Shown here: in pieces, positions 24,766 to 33,143 of the stretch
Position numbering within the stretch: the stretch's first letter is position 1
Layout of the letters: each line of letters opens with the position of its first letter
DNA from: Blastococcus sp. VKM Ac-2987
GTDB lineage: Bacteria; Actinomycetota; Actinomycetes; Mycobacteriales; Geodermatophilaceae
Length of the DNA: 64,000 nt
Direction: 5' to 3'
Assembly: GCF_026967805.1 (NCBI RefSeq)
Contig: NZ_JAPVBG010000001.1
Location: 1,426,047-1,490,046, forward strand
Position numbers and translations under genes: made by a program
The notes under the pieces: model-generated
What the model was told of the DNA's origin: nothing
Databases searched by the model: none
What the model saw: only the letters and a program-made list of their open reading frames with translations

Positions 24766-25323
24766 TCAGGCGGGCAGCTCGCCGCCGGGTCCCGCGGCCT
24801 CGGCGAGCAGCCGCTCGCGGTGGTCCTCGGGCAGCAGGTCGACGTACACCGTCCCGTCCAGGTGGTCGACCTCGTGCTGCAGGCAGCGGGCGGCCATCCC
24901 GGTCGCCTCGATGGTCACCGGGTCGCCGTGCAGATCGACGCCGTCGACGCGGGCCCGGAAGGTGCGGGGCAGCTCGGCGTAGGGCCCGGGTACCGACAGG
25001 CAGCCCTCCTCGGTGACCTCCTCGGCAGGCTCCTCCCCGGCCGGCGGGAGCAGGGTCAGCGACGGGTTGACGACGTAGCCGACGACGTCCTCCCCGTCGG
25101 CGTCCGGGCAGTCGATGACGAAGACCCGGGCGTCCACGCCGATCTGGTTGGCCGCCAGCCCCACGCCGTCCGCGGCCTCCATGCTGGCGAACATGTCGAG
25201 CACCAGCCGCCGCAGCGCGTCGTCGAAGGTGGTCACCTCGGCGCAGCGCCGGTGCAGGACCGGGTTGCTGCCGTAGGTGACGATCGGCCGGGCGACGCCG
25301 TCGTAACGGCCGAACAGGCGCAT
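24766..25323 (-). CDS. def: Peptide deformylase
   Basis: A 185-residue metalloenzyme removing the formyl group from N-terminal methionine of new proteins. All three motifs are present: GVGLAANQIG near residue 55, EGCLSVPG with the metal-binding Cys, and QHEVDHLDG with the two metal-binding His and catalytic Glu. The frame runs open far upstream, but the ATG at 25323 is set by a TAGGAT box 8 nt before it, giving a leaderless transcript divergent from cobD. Essential housekeeping function is expected. No fmt gene is adjacent. Confidence 0.95.
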   Translation of the reverse strand: MRLFGRYDGVARPIVTYGSNPVLHRRCAEVTTFDDALRRLVLDMFASMEAADGVGLAANQIGVDARVFVIDCPDADGEDVVGYVVNPSLTLLPPAGEEPAEEVTEEGCLSVPGPYAELPRTFRARVDGVDLHGDPVTIEATGMAARCLQHEVDHLDGTVYVDLLPEDHRERLLAEAAGPGGELPA

Positions 25324-25331
25324 GGCGACCG

Positions 25332-25337
25332 ATCCTA
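25332..25337 (-). promoter_or_regulatory. -10 box of a leaderless promoter for def
   Basis: TAGGAT on the minus strand, 8 nt before the def ATG at 25323. Confidence 0.6.
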
Positions 25338-25392
25338 GGTACGCCGCGTCCCGCTCGGCGGAGGGCCACGGGGCGCTTGCCACCATGACGCC

Positions 25393-26460
25393 GTGCCCCG
25401 CCCCGCCCCCGACCCCGCGACCACGCTCGGCCTGGCCCTGGGCGCGCTCGCCGACCTGGCCCTGGCCGACCCCCGACGGGGACACCCGGTGGCCGGGTTC
25501 GGCACCCTCGCCGCCGCCCTGGAGCGCCGGACCTGGCGGGACTCGCGGGCCGCGGGAACGGCGCACTGGGCCGTGCTGGTCGCGGGCACGACCGCCCTCG
25601 GCGCGGCGGCCGACCGCGCCACCCGGCGGCGCCCGGTGCTGCGCACGGCGGCGACCGCGGCCGCGACCTGGGCGGTGCTGGGCGGCACGTCGCTCGGCCG
25701 GGCGGCCGGGGACATGCACGAGGCCCTGGCCGCCGGCGACGTCGCGGCCGCCCGGGCCGCGCTGCCGAGCCTGGCCGGTCGCGATCCGAGCACCCTGGAC
25801 GAGCGCGGCCTGGCCCGCGCGACGGTGGAGTCCGTCGCGGAGAACACCTCCGACGCCGCGGTCGCCCCGCTGTTCTGGGGAGCCGTGGCCGGCCTGCCCG
25901 GGCTGCTCGGCTACCGGGCCGTCAACACGCTGGACGCGATGGTGGGCCACCGCTCCGCCCGGTACCGGCGCTTCGGCTGGGCGTCGGCCCGCGCCGATGA
26001 CGTCGCCAACTGGGTGCCCGCCCGGCTGACCGCCGCCCTGACCGTGGTGTGCGCGCCGCTGGTGGGCGGCTCCGCCGCCGGGGCGTGGCGGGTGTGGCAC
26101 CGGGACGGCGCCGCCCACCCCAGCCCCAACTCCGGGCGGTGCGAGGCCTCGCTCGCCGGTGCGCTCGGGCTCCGGCTGGGCGGCCGCAACGTCTACGGCA
26201 GCCGGGTGGAGGACCGGCCGGCGCTGGGCGACGGCCGCCCCCCGGGGACCGGCGACATCCCCCGCGCCGTCGCGCTCTCCCGCGCGGTGTGGACGGCGGC
26301 GGCGATCGCCGCGGTCCTCGGCCGGCGCCGGTGGAGCGCCCCGCGCGGCTGCGGGCTCACCGGGAAGCCGGCCGGATCCACCCGCAGGTGGCTGGCCGGC
26401 GGGTCGGCCGGGCCGCGGCCGCCCCGCAGCGTGACCAGCAGCGTGGCCCCCGAGAGGTAA
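25393..26460 (+). CDS. cobD: Adenosylcobinamide-phosphate synthase (CobD/CbiB)
   Basis: A 355-residue membrane protein attaching aminopropanol (phosphate) to cobyric acid in cobalamin synthesis. It carries the family motifs DPRRGHPVAGFG near residue 27, ATVESVAENTSDAAVAPLFW, YRAVNTLDAMVGH, and HPSPNSGRCEASLAGALGLRLGG (segments given in part), plus several hydrophobic helices. The expected C-terminus is DIPRAVALSRAVW near residue 300; a further 40 or so proline/arginine-rich residues follow and look like read-through of the opposite strand's coding region. GTG start with a CACCAT box 6 nt upstream. Related steps are encoded by cobQ and cobC nearby. Confidence 0.9.
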   Translation: MPRPAPDPATTLGLALGALADLALADPRRGHPVAGFGTLAAALERRTWRDSRAAGTAHWAVLVAGTTALGAAADRATRRRPVLRTAATAAATWAVLGGTSLGRAAGDMHEALAAGDVAAARAALPSLAGRDPSTLDERGLARATVESVAENTSDAAVAPLFWGAVAGLPGLLGYRAVNTLDAMVGHRSARYRRFGWASARADDVANWVPARLTAALTVVCAPLVGGSAAGAWRVWHRDGAAHPSPNSGRCEASLAGALGLRLGGRNVYGSRVEDRPALGDGRPPGTGDIPRAVALSRAVWTAAAIAAVLGRRRWSAPRGCGLTGKPAGSTRRWLAGGSAGPRPPRSVTSSVAPER

Positions 26461-26510
26461 CCCAGCCCGAGCAGCACCAGAACCATCGCGATCACTCCAC
26501 CTGCGTCCAT
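26193..26510 (-). CDS. Possible small membrane protein antisense to the cobD 3' end
   Basis: A 105-residue frame beginning MDAGGVIAMVLVLLGLGYL, a good single membrane helix, then TLLVTLRGGRG and a proline-rich stretch. The second half overlaps the conserved part of cobD on the other strand and reads as shadow sequence, so the real protein may be shorter or not exist. In its favour: a CACTCT box 6 nt before the ATG, divergent placement to the MocR gene, and the fact that cobD is over-extended exactly here. I do not recognise a family. Confidence 0.3.
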   Translation of the reverse strand: MDAGGVIAMVLVLLGLGYLSGATLLVTLRGGRGPADPPASHLRVDPAGFPVSPQPRGALHRRRPRTAAIAAAVHTARESATARGMSPVPGGRPSPSAGRSSTRLP

Positions 26511-26520
26511 GCCGTCAGAG

Positions 26521-26576
26521 TGGCATCGTTCGCACTGGCATGTTGCAGGCCAATCCGGCATGGTGGCCGCATGCCA
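26521..26576. repeat. TGGCAT repeats between the MocR gene and a divergent frame
   Basis: TGGCAT at 26521 and 26536, CGGCAT at 26556, and the inverse ATGCCA at 26571 over the MocR start codon. Spacing of 15 and 20 bp suggests binding sites on one or both faces of the helix for an autoregulating MocR protein. Confidence 0.4.
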
Positions 26577-28019
26577 CTCGGCTCCGACCGGTCCACCGTC
26601 GCGCGCGAGCTCGCCACCCTCGTCCGGGCGGGCGGAGAGCTGCCTCCGCCGCGCTACTCGGGCCTGGCCCGGCGGGTGCGGGACCTGCTCACCACCGGCG
26701 CCCTGCCCGCGGGTGCCCGCCTGCCGGCCGAGCGCGAGCTCGCCGCCGAGCTCGACGTGAGCCGGGTGACCGTGGCCGCCGCGTACCGGGTGCTCCGCGA
26801 GGACGGCTTCGCGCACACCCGGCACGGCTCGGGCACCGTCACCGCCCTCCCGGAGGCGACGTCGGGCTGGTCGCCGCCGAGCACCGAGCCGGGGCTGCTC
26901 GACCTCGCGCACGCCGCCCCCGAGGCGGCGCCCGAGCTGCTGCCCGCGTACGAGCAGGCGCTGGCCGCGCTGCCCGCGCAGCTGCCCTCCCACGGCTACG
27001 CCCCGAGCGGGCTCCCGCAGCTGCGCGCCGCCGTCGCCGGCTGGTTCGGGTCCCGCGGCCTGCCCACCGACCCCGACCAGGTGGTGATCACCGCCGGCGT
27101 CGGTGACGCCGCCGCCCTGGTCCTGGAGACGCTGCTGGAGCCCGGGGACCGGGTGCTCGTCGAGCACCCGACCTACCCCGGCGCCGTGCAGCTGGTCACC
27201 GCCGCCGGCGGCCGGTGCGCGCCGGCGGCGGTGGACCCGGCCGATCCCGACGCACTGGTCGGTAGCGCCCAGCTGGTGGCCCGGCAGAGCAGCCCCCGGC
27301 TGGCCTACCTGATGCCCGACTGCTCCAACCCCACCGGGATCGTGCTGTCGCCGGCCGGACGGCGGCGGCTGGCCGCGACGCTCTGGCAGCACGGGATCAT
27401 CACCGTCGTCGACGAGGTCGCCACCGGCCTGCACCTGGACGGCGCGGCACCGCCGCCGTTCGCGGCCGGCGTGCCCGACGGCGCGACCGTGACCGTGGGC
27501 GGGCTGTCCAAGGCGGTCTGGGGCGGGCTGCGGATCGGCTGGCTCCGCACCGAGGTGGGTCTGGCCGGCCGGCTCGGTGCCGCGCTGGTCCGGCGGCAGC
27601 TGTCGGTGGGCGTGCTCGACCAGCTGGCCGCCACGATCCTGGTCCGGCAGCTCGACGAGGTGCTGGACTCCCGGCGGGCGCAGCTGCGGGAGCGCCGCGA
27701 CGTCCTCCTGGCCGAGCTCGCCCGCCGGCTCCCCGACTGGTCGGTCGCCGTGCCCGCCGGAGGGCTCTCCGCGTGGTGCCGTCTCCCCGCGGGCGTCGGT
27801 TCGGCCGCGGTGACGGCGGCGGCCGCCGAGGCCGGGCTGCTGCTGGCCGAGGGCCGGGCCTTCGGGACCGGGCACGCCTTCGACGACCACCTGCGGCTGC
27901 CGTTCACCCTGCCGCCGGCGCAGCTGCGGGCCGCGGTGGGGCTGCTGGCCGAGCTGGACCCACGGCTGCGGGCACGGGCCGGCTCCGCCGTCCCGGCGCA
28001 GCCGCTCACCGTCGTCTGA
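26571..28019 (+). CDS. MocR-family regulator (GntR HTH fused to class I aminotransferase domain)
   Basis: 482 residues. Residues about 30-95 are a GntR winged helix ([25 protein letters not shown]). From about residue 110 there is a fold-type I PLP domain with the [13 protein letters not shown] segment, PTYPGAV, DCSNPTG and the PLP-lysine motif [15 protein letters not shown]. Such proteins sense PLP or an amino-donor ligand and regulate neighbouring genes such as pdx operons or membrane-protein partners. No pdxST genes are here; the divergent small frame is the only obvious target besides itself. ATG at 26571, with CATGGT 6 nt before it as a weak leaderless -10. Confidence 0.9.
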   Translation: MPLGSDRSTVARELATLVRAGGELPPPRYSGLARRVRDLLTTGALPAGARLPAERELAAELDVSRVTVAAAYRVLREDGFAHTRHGSGTVTALPEATSGWSPPSTEPGLLDLAHAAPEAAPELLPAYEQALAALPAQLPSHGYAPSGLPQLRAAVAGWFGSRGLPTDPDQVVITAGVGDAAALVLETLLEPGDRVLVEHPTYPGAVQLVTAAGGRCAPAAVDPADPDALVGSAQLVARQSSPRLAYLMPDCSNPTGIVLSPAGRRRLAATLWQHGIITVVDEVATGLHLDGAAPPPFAAGVPDGATVTVGGLSKAVWGGLRIGWLRTEVGLAGRLGAALVRRQLSVGVLDQLAATILVRQLDEVLDSRRAQLRERRDVLLAELARRLPDWSVAVPAGGLSAWCRLPAGVGSAAVTAAAAEAGLLLAEGRAFGTGHAFDDHLRLPFTLPPAQLRAAVGLLAELDPRLRARAGSAVPAQPLTVV

Positions 28020-28245
28020 GCGTCGGAGCCCCACCACGCCGGGTCGCGACACCCCGGCCTGTCGGGCACCGCCCGGGAGCCCGCTCGCGGGTCCTCCGCG
28101 CGCCGGTGCGACTCCGCCGACGGAGACGTACCGTCCAGGCATCCGGCAGGGCCGGTCCCGCTGGGCCGGAGCACCGGGGTGTCGAGCAGCCGGCGTCCGG
28201 GAGCCTGCCGGAACCCGGTACGCCCTCTCCCGAGGAGGTCGGCGA

Positions 28246-28962
28246 ATGTCGTCACCCGCGCTCCCCCGGGCCCGCACGACCGCCTCCGGCGCGACGCCCG
28301 GCCGGGGGCCGGAGTCCTCGCGCACCATCACCCGGCACCCGCCCGTCCCGTCCGCCGCGGCCGGCCGGTACCGCTACGACCGGCACGCCGGCAGCTGGTG
28401 GTGGTCGCCGGAGATGCACGAGGTCCTCGGTCTCGACGCCGCCGGGACCACGCCCTGCACCGAGGCGCTGCTGCGCGCCCAGCACCCGGACGACGGGGGC
28501 CGCGTCCTCGCCGCCCTCACCGCCTGCGGAACGGGACGCCCGTTCGTCCTCGAGACCCGGATCGTCCACCCGACGCGGCCCCAGCGATCGGTGGTGCTGG
28601 TCGGCGAGCCGGCCCGTGACGACGCCGGCGACGTGCGCGCGGTGGAGGGCCTCTGCGTCGACATCACCGGCTGCCGCCCGCCGGCCCCGGCGCCGGACGG
28701 CGTGGCCAGGCTGCACGCCGAGATCGAGCAGCTGCGCACGGCCATGGCCAGCCGGGCGGTCATCGAGCAGGCCAAGGGCGTCCTCATGGTGCTCACCGGC
28801 TGCGCGGAGCAGGTCGCGTTCGACCTGCTGGCCCACATCTCCAGCCACACCCACCGCAAGGTGCGCGAGGTCGCCCAGGTGCTCACCGGCTCGGCGGCGG
28901 GGCAGGGCGGGCTGCCCGACGACGTCCGCGCCATCCTCCGGGACGCCTGCCCGCCGGCCTGA
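28246..28962 (+). CDS. PAS-ANTAR domain response protein
   Basis: A 238-residue protein with an N-terminal disordered part (residues 1-40), a PAS fold (about 45-145: [23 protein letters not shown], longer than quoted here, then [10 protein letters not shown]) and a C-terminal ANTAR domain (about 155-220: [30 protein letters not shown]). ANTAR proteins bind twin hexaloop RNA stems and antiterminate transcription. No kinase or clear target lies beside it, though an intergenic stretch of 226 bp precedes it. The ATG at 28246 follows GAGGAGG. Actinobacteria carry many such stand-alone PAS-ANTAR proteins with unknown inputs. Confidence 0.88.
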   Translation: MSSPALPRARTTASGATPGRGPESSRTITRHPPVPSAAAGRYRYDRHAGSWWWSPEMHEVLGLDAAGTTPCTEALLRAQHPDDGGRVLAALTACGTGRPFVLETRIVHPTRPQRSVVLVGEPARDDAGDVRAVEGLCVDITGCRPPAPAPDGVARLHAEIEQLRTAMASRAVIEQAKGVLMVLTGCAEQVAFDLLAHISSHTHRKVREVAQVLTGSAAGQGGLPDDVRAILRDACPPA

Positions 28963-29078
28963 CCACCCGCCGGGCCCGCCGCCGGAGCCGCCGCCCGGCC
29001 GCCGGGTGGCTTCCGGCAGGATCCGGAGCGGCCCGTGGTGCCCGCAGCCGCGGCCCGGAGCCGCCGAGGGGAGCCCCG

Positions 29079-29744
29079 ATGTTCTACGTCCTGGCCACGT
29101 TCGTGCTGCGACCGCTGTTCCACGTCCTGTGCCGGCCGCAGATCGTCGGGCGCGAGAACGTCCCGCTGGACCGCCCGGTCATCCTCGCCAGCAATCACCT
29201 GTCCTTCATCGACAGCATCGTGATCCCGCTGGCCGCCCCGCGCCGGGTGGCCTACCTGGCGAAGGCGGAGTACTTCACCGGCCGGGGGGTCGGCGGGTGG
29301 CTCACCCGGACGCTGTTCACCGCGCTGGGCGCGTACCCGGTCGAGCGGGACACCCACCGGGCCGCTCAGGCCGCGCTCGACACCGCCCTGCAGATCCTCC
29401 GGGAGGGCACCGCCTTCGGCCTCTACCCGGAGGGCACCCGGTCGAAGGACGGCCGGCTGGCGCGCGGCAAGACCGGCGTCGCCTGGCTGGCGCTGACCGC
29501 CGACTGCCCCGTCGTCCCGGTCGCGGTCCACGGCACCGACCGGGTGCAGCCGGTGGGCGCCCGCTGGCCGCGCCCGCACCGCGTCCGGATCACCTTCGGC
29601 GAGCCGCTGACCTTCCCCGAGCAGCGGGGTGGGGCCGGCCGCAACCGGGCCCGCCGCGAGGTGACCGACCGGATCATGCTGGCGATCGCGGAGCTCTCCG
29701 GTCAGGAGACGGCCGGCTGGGACGTCCCCCGCGACGCCGCGTGA
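29079..29744 (+). CDS. plsC: 1-acyl-sn-glycerol-3-phosphate acyltransferase (PlsC family)
   Basis: A 221-residue membrane-associated acyltransferase of phospholipid synthesis. Motif I is SNHLSFIDS (NH-x4-D, near residue 40), motif II spans [10 protein letters not shown], motif III is GLYPEGTRS and motif IV is VVPVAVHG. The N-terminal hydrophobic segment fits membrane attachment. The ATG at 29079 has GAGGGGAG upstream. Its stop overlaps the cobQ GTG start by 4 bp, so the two genes are co-translated although their pathways are unrelated. Confidence 0.93.
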   Translation: MFYVLATFVLRPLFHVLCRPQIVGRENVPLDRPVILASNHLSFIDSIVIPLAAPRRVAYLAKAEYFTGRGVGGWLTRTLFTALGAYPVERDTHRAAQAALDTALQILREGTAFGLYPEGTRSKDGRLARGKTGVAWLALTADCPVVPVAVHGTDRVQPVGARWPRPHRVRITFGEPLTFPEQRGGAGRNRARREVTDRIMLAIAELSGQETAGWDVPRDAA

Positions 29745-31243
29745 CCGGGGCGCTGCTCGTCGCCGGCACCACCTCGGACGCCGGGAAGTCGGTGGTGACG
29801 GCGGGGATCTGCCGGTGGCTGGTGCGCCAGGGCGTGTCGGTGGCGCCGTTCAAGGCGCAGAACATGAGCAACAACTCCGTGGTCACCGCCGACGGCGCCG
29901 AGATCGGCCGGGCGCAGGGAATGCAGGCGGCCGCGGCGCGGGTCGAGCCGGAGGCCGCCATGAACCCGGTGCTGCTCAAGCCCGGCGGCGAGAACTCCAG
30001 CCAGGTCGTCGTCCTCGGCCGGCCGGTCGCCGACGTCACCGCGCTCTCCTACCGGCCGATGAAGGCGGCCCTGCTGGCGCAGGTGCTCGAGTCGCTGGCG
30101 GACCTGCGATCGCGCTTCGACGTCGTCGTCTGCGAGGGCGCGGGCTCCCCCACCGAGATCAACCTGCGGGCCGACGACATCGCCAACATGGGGCTGGCCA
30201 CCGCCGCCGGCCTGCCCGTGGTGGTCGTCGGCGACATCGACCGGGGCGGCGTCTTCGCCGCCTTCCACGGCACGGTGGCGCTCATGCCGCCGGAGGACCA
30301 GCGGCTGGTCGCCGGCTTCCTGGTCAACAAGTTCCGCGGCGACGTGCGGCTGCTGCGCCCCGGGCTGGACCAGCTGGCCGCGCTCACCGGGCGGCCGACG
30401 CTGGGGGTGCTGCCGTGGCTCGGCGGTCTGGAGCTGGACGTCGAGGACTCGCTGAACGTGCCCTCGGCGTCGTCGGGAGCACCCCCGGTCGGGGACGACG
30501 TGCTGCGCGTCTCGGTGGCGCGGGTGCCCCGGCTGTCGAACTTCACCGACCTGGACGCGCTGGCCGCCGAGCCGGGGGTGCTGGTGCGGTACGCCACCCG
30601 ACCCGAGGAGCTCGCCGACGCCGACCTCGTGGTGCTCCCCGGCAGCCGTGCGACGGTGGCCGACCTGGCGTGGCTGCGCAGCACCGGCCTCGCCGACGCC
30701 GTGCTGCGCCGCGCCGCGGAGGGGGCGCCGGTGCTCGGCATCTGCGGGGGTCACCAGATGCTCGCCCGGACGATCACCGACGAGGTGGAGTCGCGGGCGG
30801 GGACGGTGGCCGGGCTGGGGCTGCTCCCGGCCGACGTCCGGTTCGCGCCGGCGAAGACGCTCGCCCGGCCGGTGGGCTCGGCGCTCGGCGAGCCGGTGCA
30901 CGGCTACGAGATCCACCACGGCGTCGTCACCGTGGACCTCGGTGCCGAGCCGTTCCTCGACGGCGCCCGGTCCGGCGCCGTCTTCGGGACGACGTGGCAC
31001 GGCGCGCTGGAGAACGACGGCTTCCGCCGGGCCTTCCTCACCGAGGTCGCCAGGATCACCGGCCGCCGGTTCGTGCCCGCCCCGGACACCGACTTCGCGG
31101 CCGTGCGGGAGGCCCGGCTGGACCGGCTCGGCGACCTGGTCGCCGAGCACGCCGACACCGACGCCCTGTGGCGGCTGGTCGAGTCCGGGCCGCCGCCCGG
31201 GCTGCCGCTCCTGCCGCCGGGCGCGGGCGTCAGCCCTCGGTGA
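29741..31243 (+). CDS. cobQ: Cobyric acid synthase
   Basis: A 500-residue glutamine-dependent amidotransferase of cobalamin synthesis that amidates four side chains of adenosylcobyrinic diamide. N-terminal dethiobiotin-synthetase-like ATPase domain: [11 protein letters not shown]-loop at residue about 8, [10 protein letters not shown], and [10 protein letters not shown]-terminal triad GATase domain: GICGGHQML with the catalytic Cys at about residue 335, and YEIHHG near residue 390 with the His. Length matches CobQ (about 490-510), so this is the full-length enzyme rather than a fragment. GTG start at 29741 overlaps the plsC stop. Overlaps the convergent thioesterase gene by 14 bp. Confidence 0.95.
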   Translation: MTGALLVAGTTSDAGKSVVTAGICRWLVRQGVSVAPFKAQNMSNNSVVTADGAEIGRAQGMQAAAARVEPEAAMNPVLLKPGGENSSQVVVLGRPVADVTALSYRPMKAALLAQVLESLADLRSRFDVVVCEGAGSPTEINLRADDIANMGLATAAGLPVVVVGDIDRGGVFAAFHGTVALMPPEDQRLVAGFLVNKFRGDVRLLRPGLDQLAALTGRPTLGVLPWLGGLELDVEDSLNVPSASSGAPPVGDDVLRVSVARVPRLSNFTDLDALAAEPGVLVRYATRPEELADADLVVLPGSRATVADLAWLRSTGLADAVLRRAAEGAPVLGICGGHQMLARTITDEVESRAGTVAGLGLLPADVRFAPAKTLARPVGSALGEPVHGYEIHHGVVTVDLGAEPFLDGARSGAVFGTTWHGALENDGFRRAFLTEVARITGRRFVPAPDTDFAAVREARLDRLGDLVAEHADTDALWRLVESGPPPGLPLLPPGAGVSPR

Positions 31244-31619
31244 GCCGCGCCCGCACGTCGTCCGGCCAGGGGGTGGGGCGGCCGTCGGCGACGGAGACGT
31301 AGGTGGTGCGGACGACGCAGCACACCCGGTCGCCCACGCGCACGGTGAAGCGCACCGCCACGCTGGTGCGGCCCACCTTCTCCGTCTCGGCGTCCACGGT
31401 GACGGTGTCGCCCCAGCGGGCGGACGACGTCCACTCCAGCGCGCTGGCCTTGACCACCGGGTCGATGCCGCGGGTGACCAGCTCCTCCCAGGTGAGCCCG
31501 TGCGCGGCCCACCACCCGTTGGACGCCTCGTCGGCCCACGTCAGGTAGTGGGCGTTGAAGGCGACGCCCTGCTGGTCGCACTCGACGTATCGGACGGGGG
31601 AACTCCACACCTGCGGCAC
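31230..31619 (-). CDS. Acyl-CoA thioesterase (4HBT hot-dog fold)
   Basis: A 129-residue single hot-dog domain of the YbgC/4-hydroxybenzoyl-CoA thioesterase group. The N-terminal [19 protein letters not shown] has the Asp of the active site ([10 protein letters not shown]), followed by the helix [12 protein letters not shown] and the beta strands [17 protein letters not shown]. Substrate is an unspecified acyl-CoA. The GTG at 31619 is preceded by TAGCGT with 8 nt spacing, so it is leaderless; its promoter is back to back with that of the flavoprotein gene. The 3' end overlaps cobQ by 14 bp. Confidence 0.88.
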   Translation of the reverse strand: MPQVWSSPVRYVECDQQGVAFNAHYLTWADEASNGWWAAHGLTWEELVTRGIDPVVKASALEWTSSARWGDTVTVDAETEKVGRTSVAVRFTVRVGDRVCCVVRTTYVSVADGRPTPWPDDVRARLTEG

Positions 31620-31627
31620 GAGGCGCC

Positions 31628-31633
31628 ACGCTA
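31628..31633 (-). promoter_or_regulatory. -10 box of a leaderless promoter for the thioesterase gene
   Basis: TAGCGT on the minus strand, 8 nt before the GTG at 31619; only 14 bp from the divergent box at 31648. Confidence 0.55.
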
Positions 31634-31647
31634 GCCCGGCGACCGTC

Positions 31648-31653
31648 TACGGT
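31648..31653 (+). promoter_or_regulatory. -10 box of a leaderless promoter for the PPOX flavoprotein gene
   Basis: TACGGT ends 6 nt before the GTG at 31660. Confidence 0.6.
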
Positions 31654-31659
31654 CGTCGC

Positions 31660-32283
31660 GTGCCTGCCGCCCCGCTGCCTCCGCTGCCCACCGCCGACCC
31701 GGTGCTCGCCGGCTACCGGACGCCGGGTGGCCTGGTGCTCGACAAGGTGATCGACCACCTGGACGCGCACTGCCGGGAGTTCATCGCGCACTCGCCGTTC
31801 GCGACGCTGTCCACCGCGGACGCCGAGGGCTGGCCGGACGTCTCCCCGCGCGGCGGTGACCCGGGCTTCGTCCACGTGCTCGACGAGCGCCGGCTCCTGC
31901 TGCCCGACCGTCCCGGCAACAACCGGGTCGACAGCCTGCGGAACGTGGCCGTCAACCCCCGCGCGGCGCTGATGTTCCTGGTCCCCGGCGTCGAGCAGAC
32001 CCTGCGGGTGTACGGCACCGCGACGCTGGTCGCGCCCGAAGAGCTGCCGGTGGACCTCACCGAGTTCGGCCGGGCACCGCTGTCGGTGCTCGTGCTGGAC
32101 GTGCGGCGGGCCTACTTCCAGTGCCCGAAGTCGGTCATGCGCTCGGGCCTGTGGGACCCGGCGCGGCAGGTGGCCCCCACGGCGCTGACGCCGTTCGGCC
32201 GGGTCATCCGCGACCACTGCGCGCTGGAGGACGACCTGCCCGACGACGCCACGATCCGGGCGAGCCTGGCCGAGGAGCTGTAG
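31660..32283 (+). CDS. Pyridoxamine 5'-phosphate oxidase-family FMN protein (MSMEG_1061-like)
   Basis: A 207-residue split-barrel flavoprotein. Core segments: FATLSTADAEGWPDVSPRGG near residue 48, LLLPDRPGNNRVDSLRNV near residue 83 and VNPRAALMFLVPGVEQTLRV; the C-terminus carries AYFQCPKSVMRS, typical of the MSMEG_1061 family of PPOX-type proteins. These bind FMN or F420 and reduce or bind small molecules; the substrate is unknown. The leaderless promoter fixes the GTG start at 31660 despite an open frame upstream. Confidence 0.85.
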   Translation: MPAAPLPPLPTADPVLAGYRTPGGLVLDKVIDHLDAHCREFIAHSPFATLSTADAEGWPDVSPRGGDPGFVHVLDERRLLLPDRPGNNRVDSLRNVAVNPRAALMFLVPGVEQTLRVYGTATLVAPEELPVDLTEFGRAPLSVLVLDVRRAYFQCPKSVMRSGLWDPARQVAPTALTPFGRVIRDHCALEDDLPDDATIRASLAEEL

Positions 32284-32312
32284 CAGCCTTTCTCGGTGTC
32301 GGCAGCCGGGCC

Positions 32313-32318
32313 TAGCCT
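32313..32318 (+). promoter_or_regulatory. -10 box of a leaderless promoter for the VOC gene
   Basis: TAGCCT ends 6 nt before the ATG at 32325. Confidence 0.6.
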
Positions 32319-32324
32319 CCGGCC

Positions 32325-32750
32325 ATGGCGTTCGACGTCCAGATCACGATCGACTGCTCCGCGCCGCACGAGCTCGCCGACTGGTGGGCCGAGGTGCTCG
32401 GCTGGCAGGTGGAACCGCAGGACGAGGCCTTTCTCCGCCGGATGGTCGCGTCCGGGGCCGCGGCGGAGGAGGACACCACCCGGCACCGCGGCGCCCTGGT
32501 GTGGCGGGTGGGGGCGGCCGTCGGCTCACCCGACCCCGGCCGCCCGCGGCTGCTCTTCCAGCTGGTGCCGGAGCGGAAGGCGGGGAAGAACCGGCTGCAC
32601 CTCGACGTGCGCGTCGGCCCCGAGCGGCGGGAGGCGGAACTCGCCCGGCTGCTGGGGCTGGGCGCCACCGAGCTCTGGCGCGCGTCCCAGGGTCCGTTCG
32701 ACTGGGTGACGCTGGCCGATCCCGAGGGTAACGAGTTCTGCCTGACCTGA
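32325..32750 (+). CDS. VOC-family (glyoxalase-like) protein
   Basis: A 141-residue protein with two beta-alpha-beta-beta-beta units of the vicinal oxygen chelate fold: the first around ITIDCSAPHELADWWAEVLGW, the second around LHLDVRVGPERREAELARLLGLGA (both longer than quoted motifs). The ending GPFDWVTLADPEGNEFCL is the standard VOC C-terminus with its Glu metal ligand. Actinobacterial copies of this type have no known reaction. It stands alone with its own leaderless promoter. Confidence 0.87.
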   Translation: MAFDVQITIDCSAPHELADWWAEVLGWQVEPQDEAFLRRMVASGAAAEEDTTRHRGALVWRVGAAVGSPDPGRPRLLFQLVPERKAGKNRLHLDVRVGPERREAELARLLGLGATELWRASQGPFDWVTLADPEGNEFCLT

Positions 32751-32753
32751 CGC

Positions 32754-32779
32754 GGACCGCGCTGCGGTGGAGGCGGTCC
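32754..32779. terminator. Possible bidirectional terminator between convergent small genes
   Basis: GGACCGC pairs with GCGGTCC over a 12-nt loop, ending next to the stop of the minus-strand gene. Confidence 0.35.
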
Positions 32780-32971
32780 TCAGCCGGCGCGCAGGTCGCG
32801 GGCGAGCTTGCGGTCGGCCACCGCGCGCTCGGCGAGCACGCGCAGGCGGCGGCGGCTGCGGCCGGAGCCGAGGTACCGCGCGTCCTCCACCAGCTGGAAG
32901 GCGGCGAGGACGCTCGCCTGCACCTCGCGTCCCCGCGGGACCGCGGGCCGGGCCGGCTCGGCCGAAGTCAT
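32780..32971 (-). CDS. Small basic hypothetical protein
   Basis: 63 residues with an Ala/Pro/Arg-rich start (MTSAEPARPAVPRGR) and a helical second half (VQASVLAAFQLVEDARYLG, then a run of Arg ending RKLARDL). No hydrophobic helix or cysteine is present. The ATG at 32971 has AGGGGG 7 nt upstream. I do not recognise a family; the net positive charge would allow nucleic-acid binding, but that is a guess. It is divergent from the PemK-like gene with an operator-like palindrome between them. Confidence 0.5.
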   Translation of the reverse strand: MTSAEPARPAVPRGREVQASVLAAFQLVEDARYLGSGRSRRRLRVLAERAVADRKLARDLRAG

Positions 32972-33072
32972 GGAGACCCCCTTCTCCGAGGGCCCGCCAC
33001 GCCGTGCCCCGTTCGCCCATGGTGCCCCCGTGCCCGCCGAGCCAACCCCGAACGTCACCGATTGGTGCCGAT

Positions 33073-33088
33073 GTGTCACGTGTGACAC
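33073..33088. promoter_or_regulatory. Perfect palindrome between divergent small genes
   Basis: GTGTCAC-GT-GTGACAC, a 7+2+7 inverted repeat, about 55 bp before the PemK-like ATG and 100 bp before the minus-strand small gene. It looks like a dimer binding site for a transcription factor; the factor is unknown. Confidence 0.45.
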
Positions 33089-33130
33089 CTCGTGATGCTT
33101 CCGTGCCCTGACCCGTCCGTCGGCGCTCCG

Positions 33131-33136
33131 TACGGT
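33131..33136 (+). promoter_or_regulatory. -10 box of a leaderless promoter for the PemK-like gene
   Basis: TACGGT ends 7 nt before the ATG at 33144; no Shine-Dalgarno. Confidence 0.6.
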
Positions 33137-33143
33137 GCTGCCC

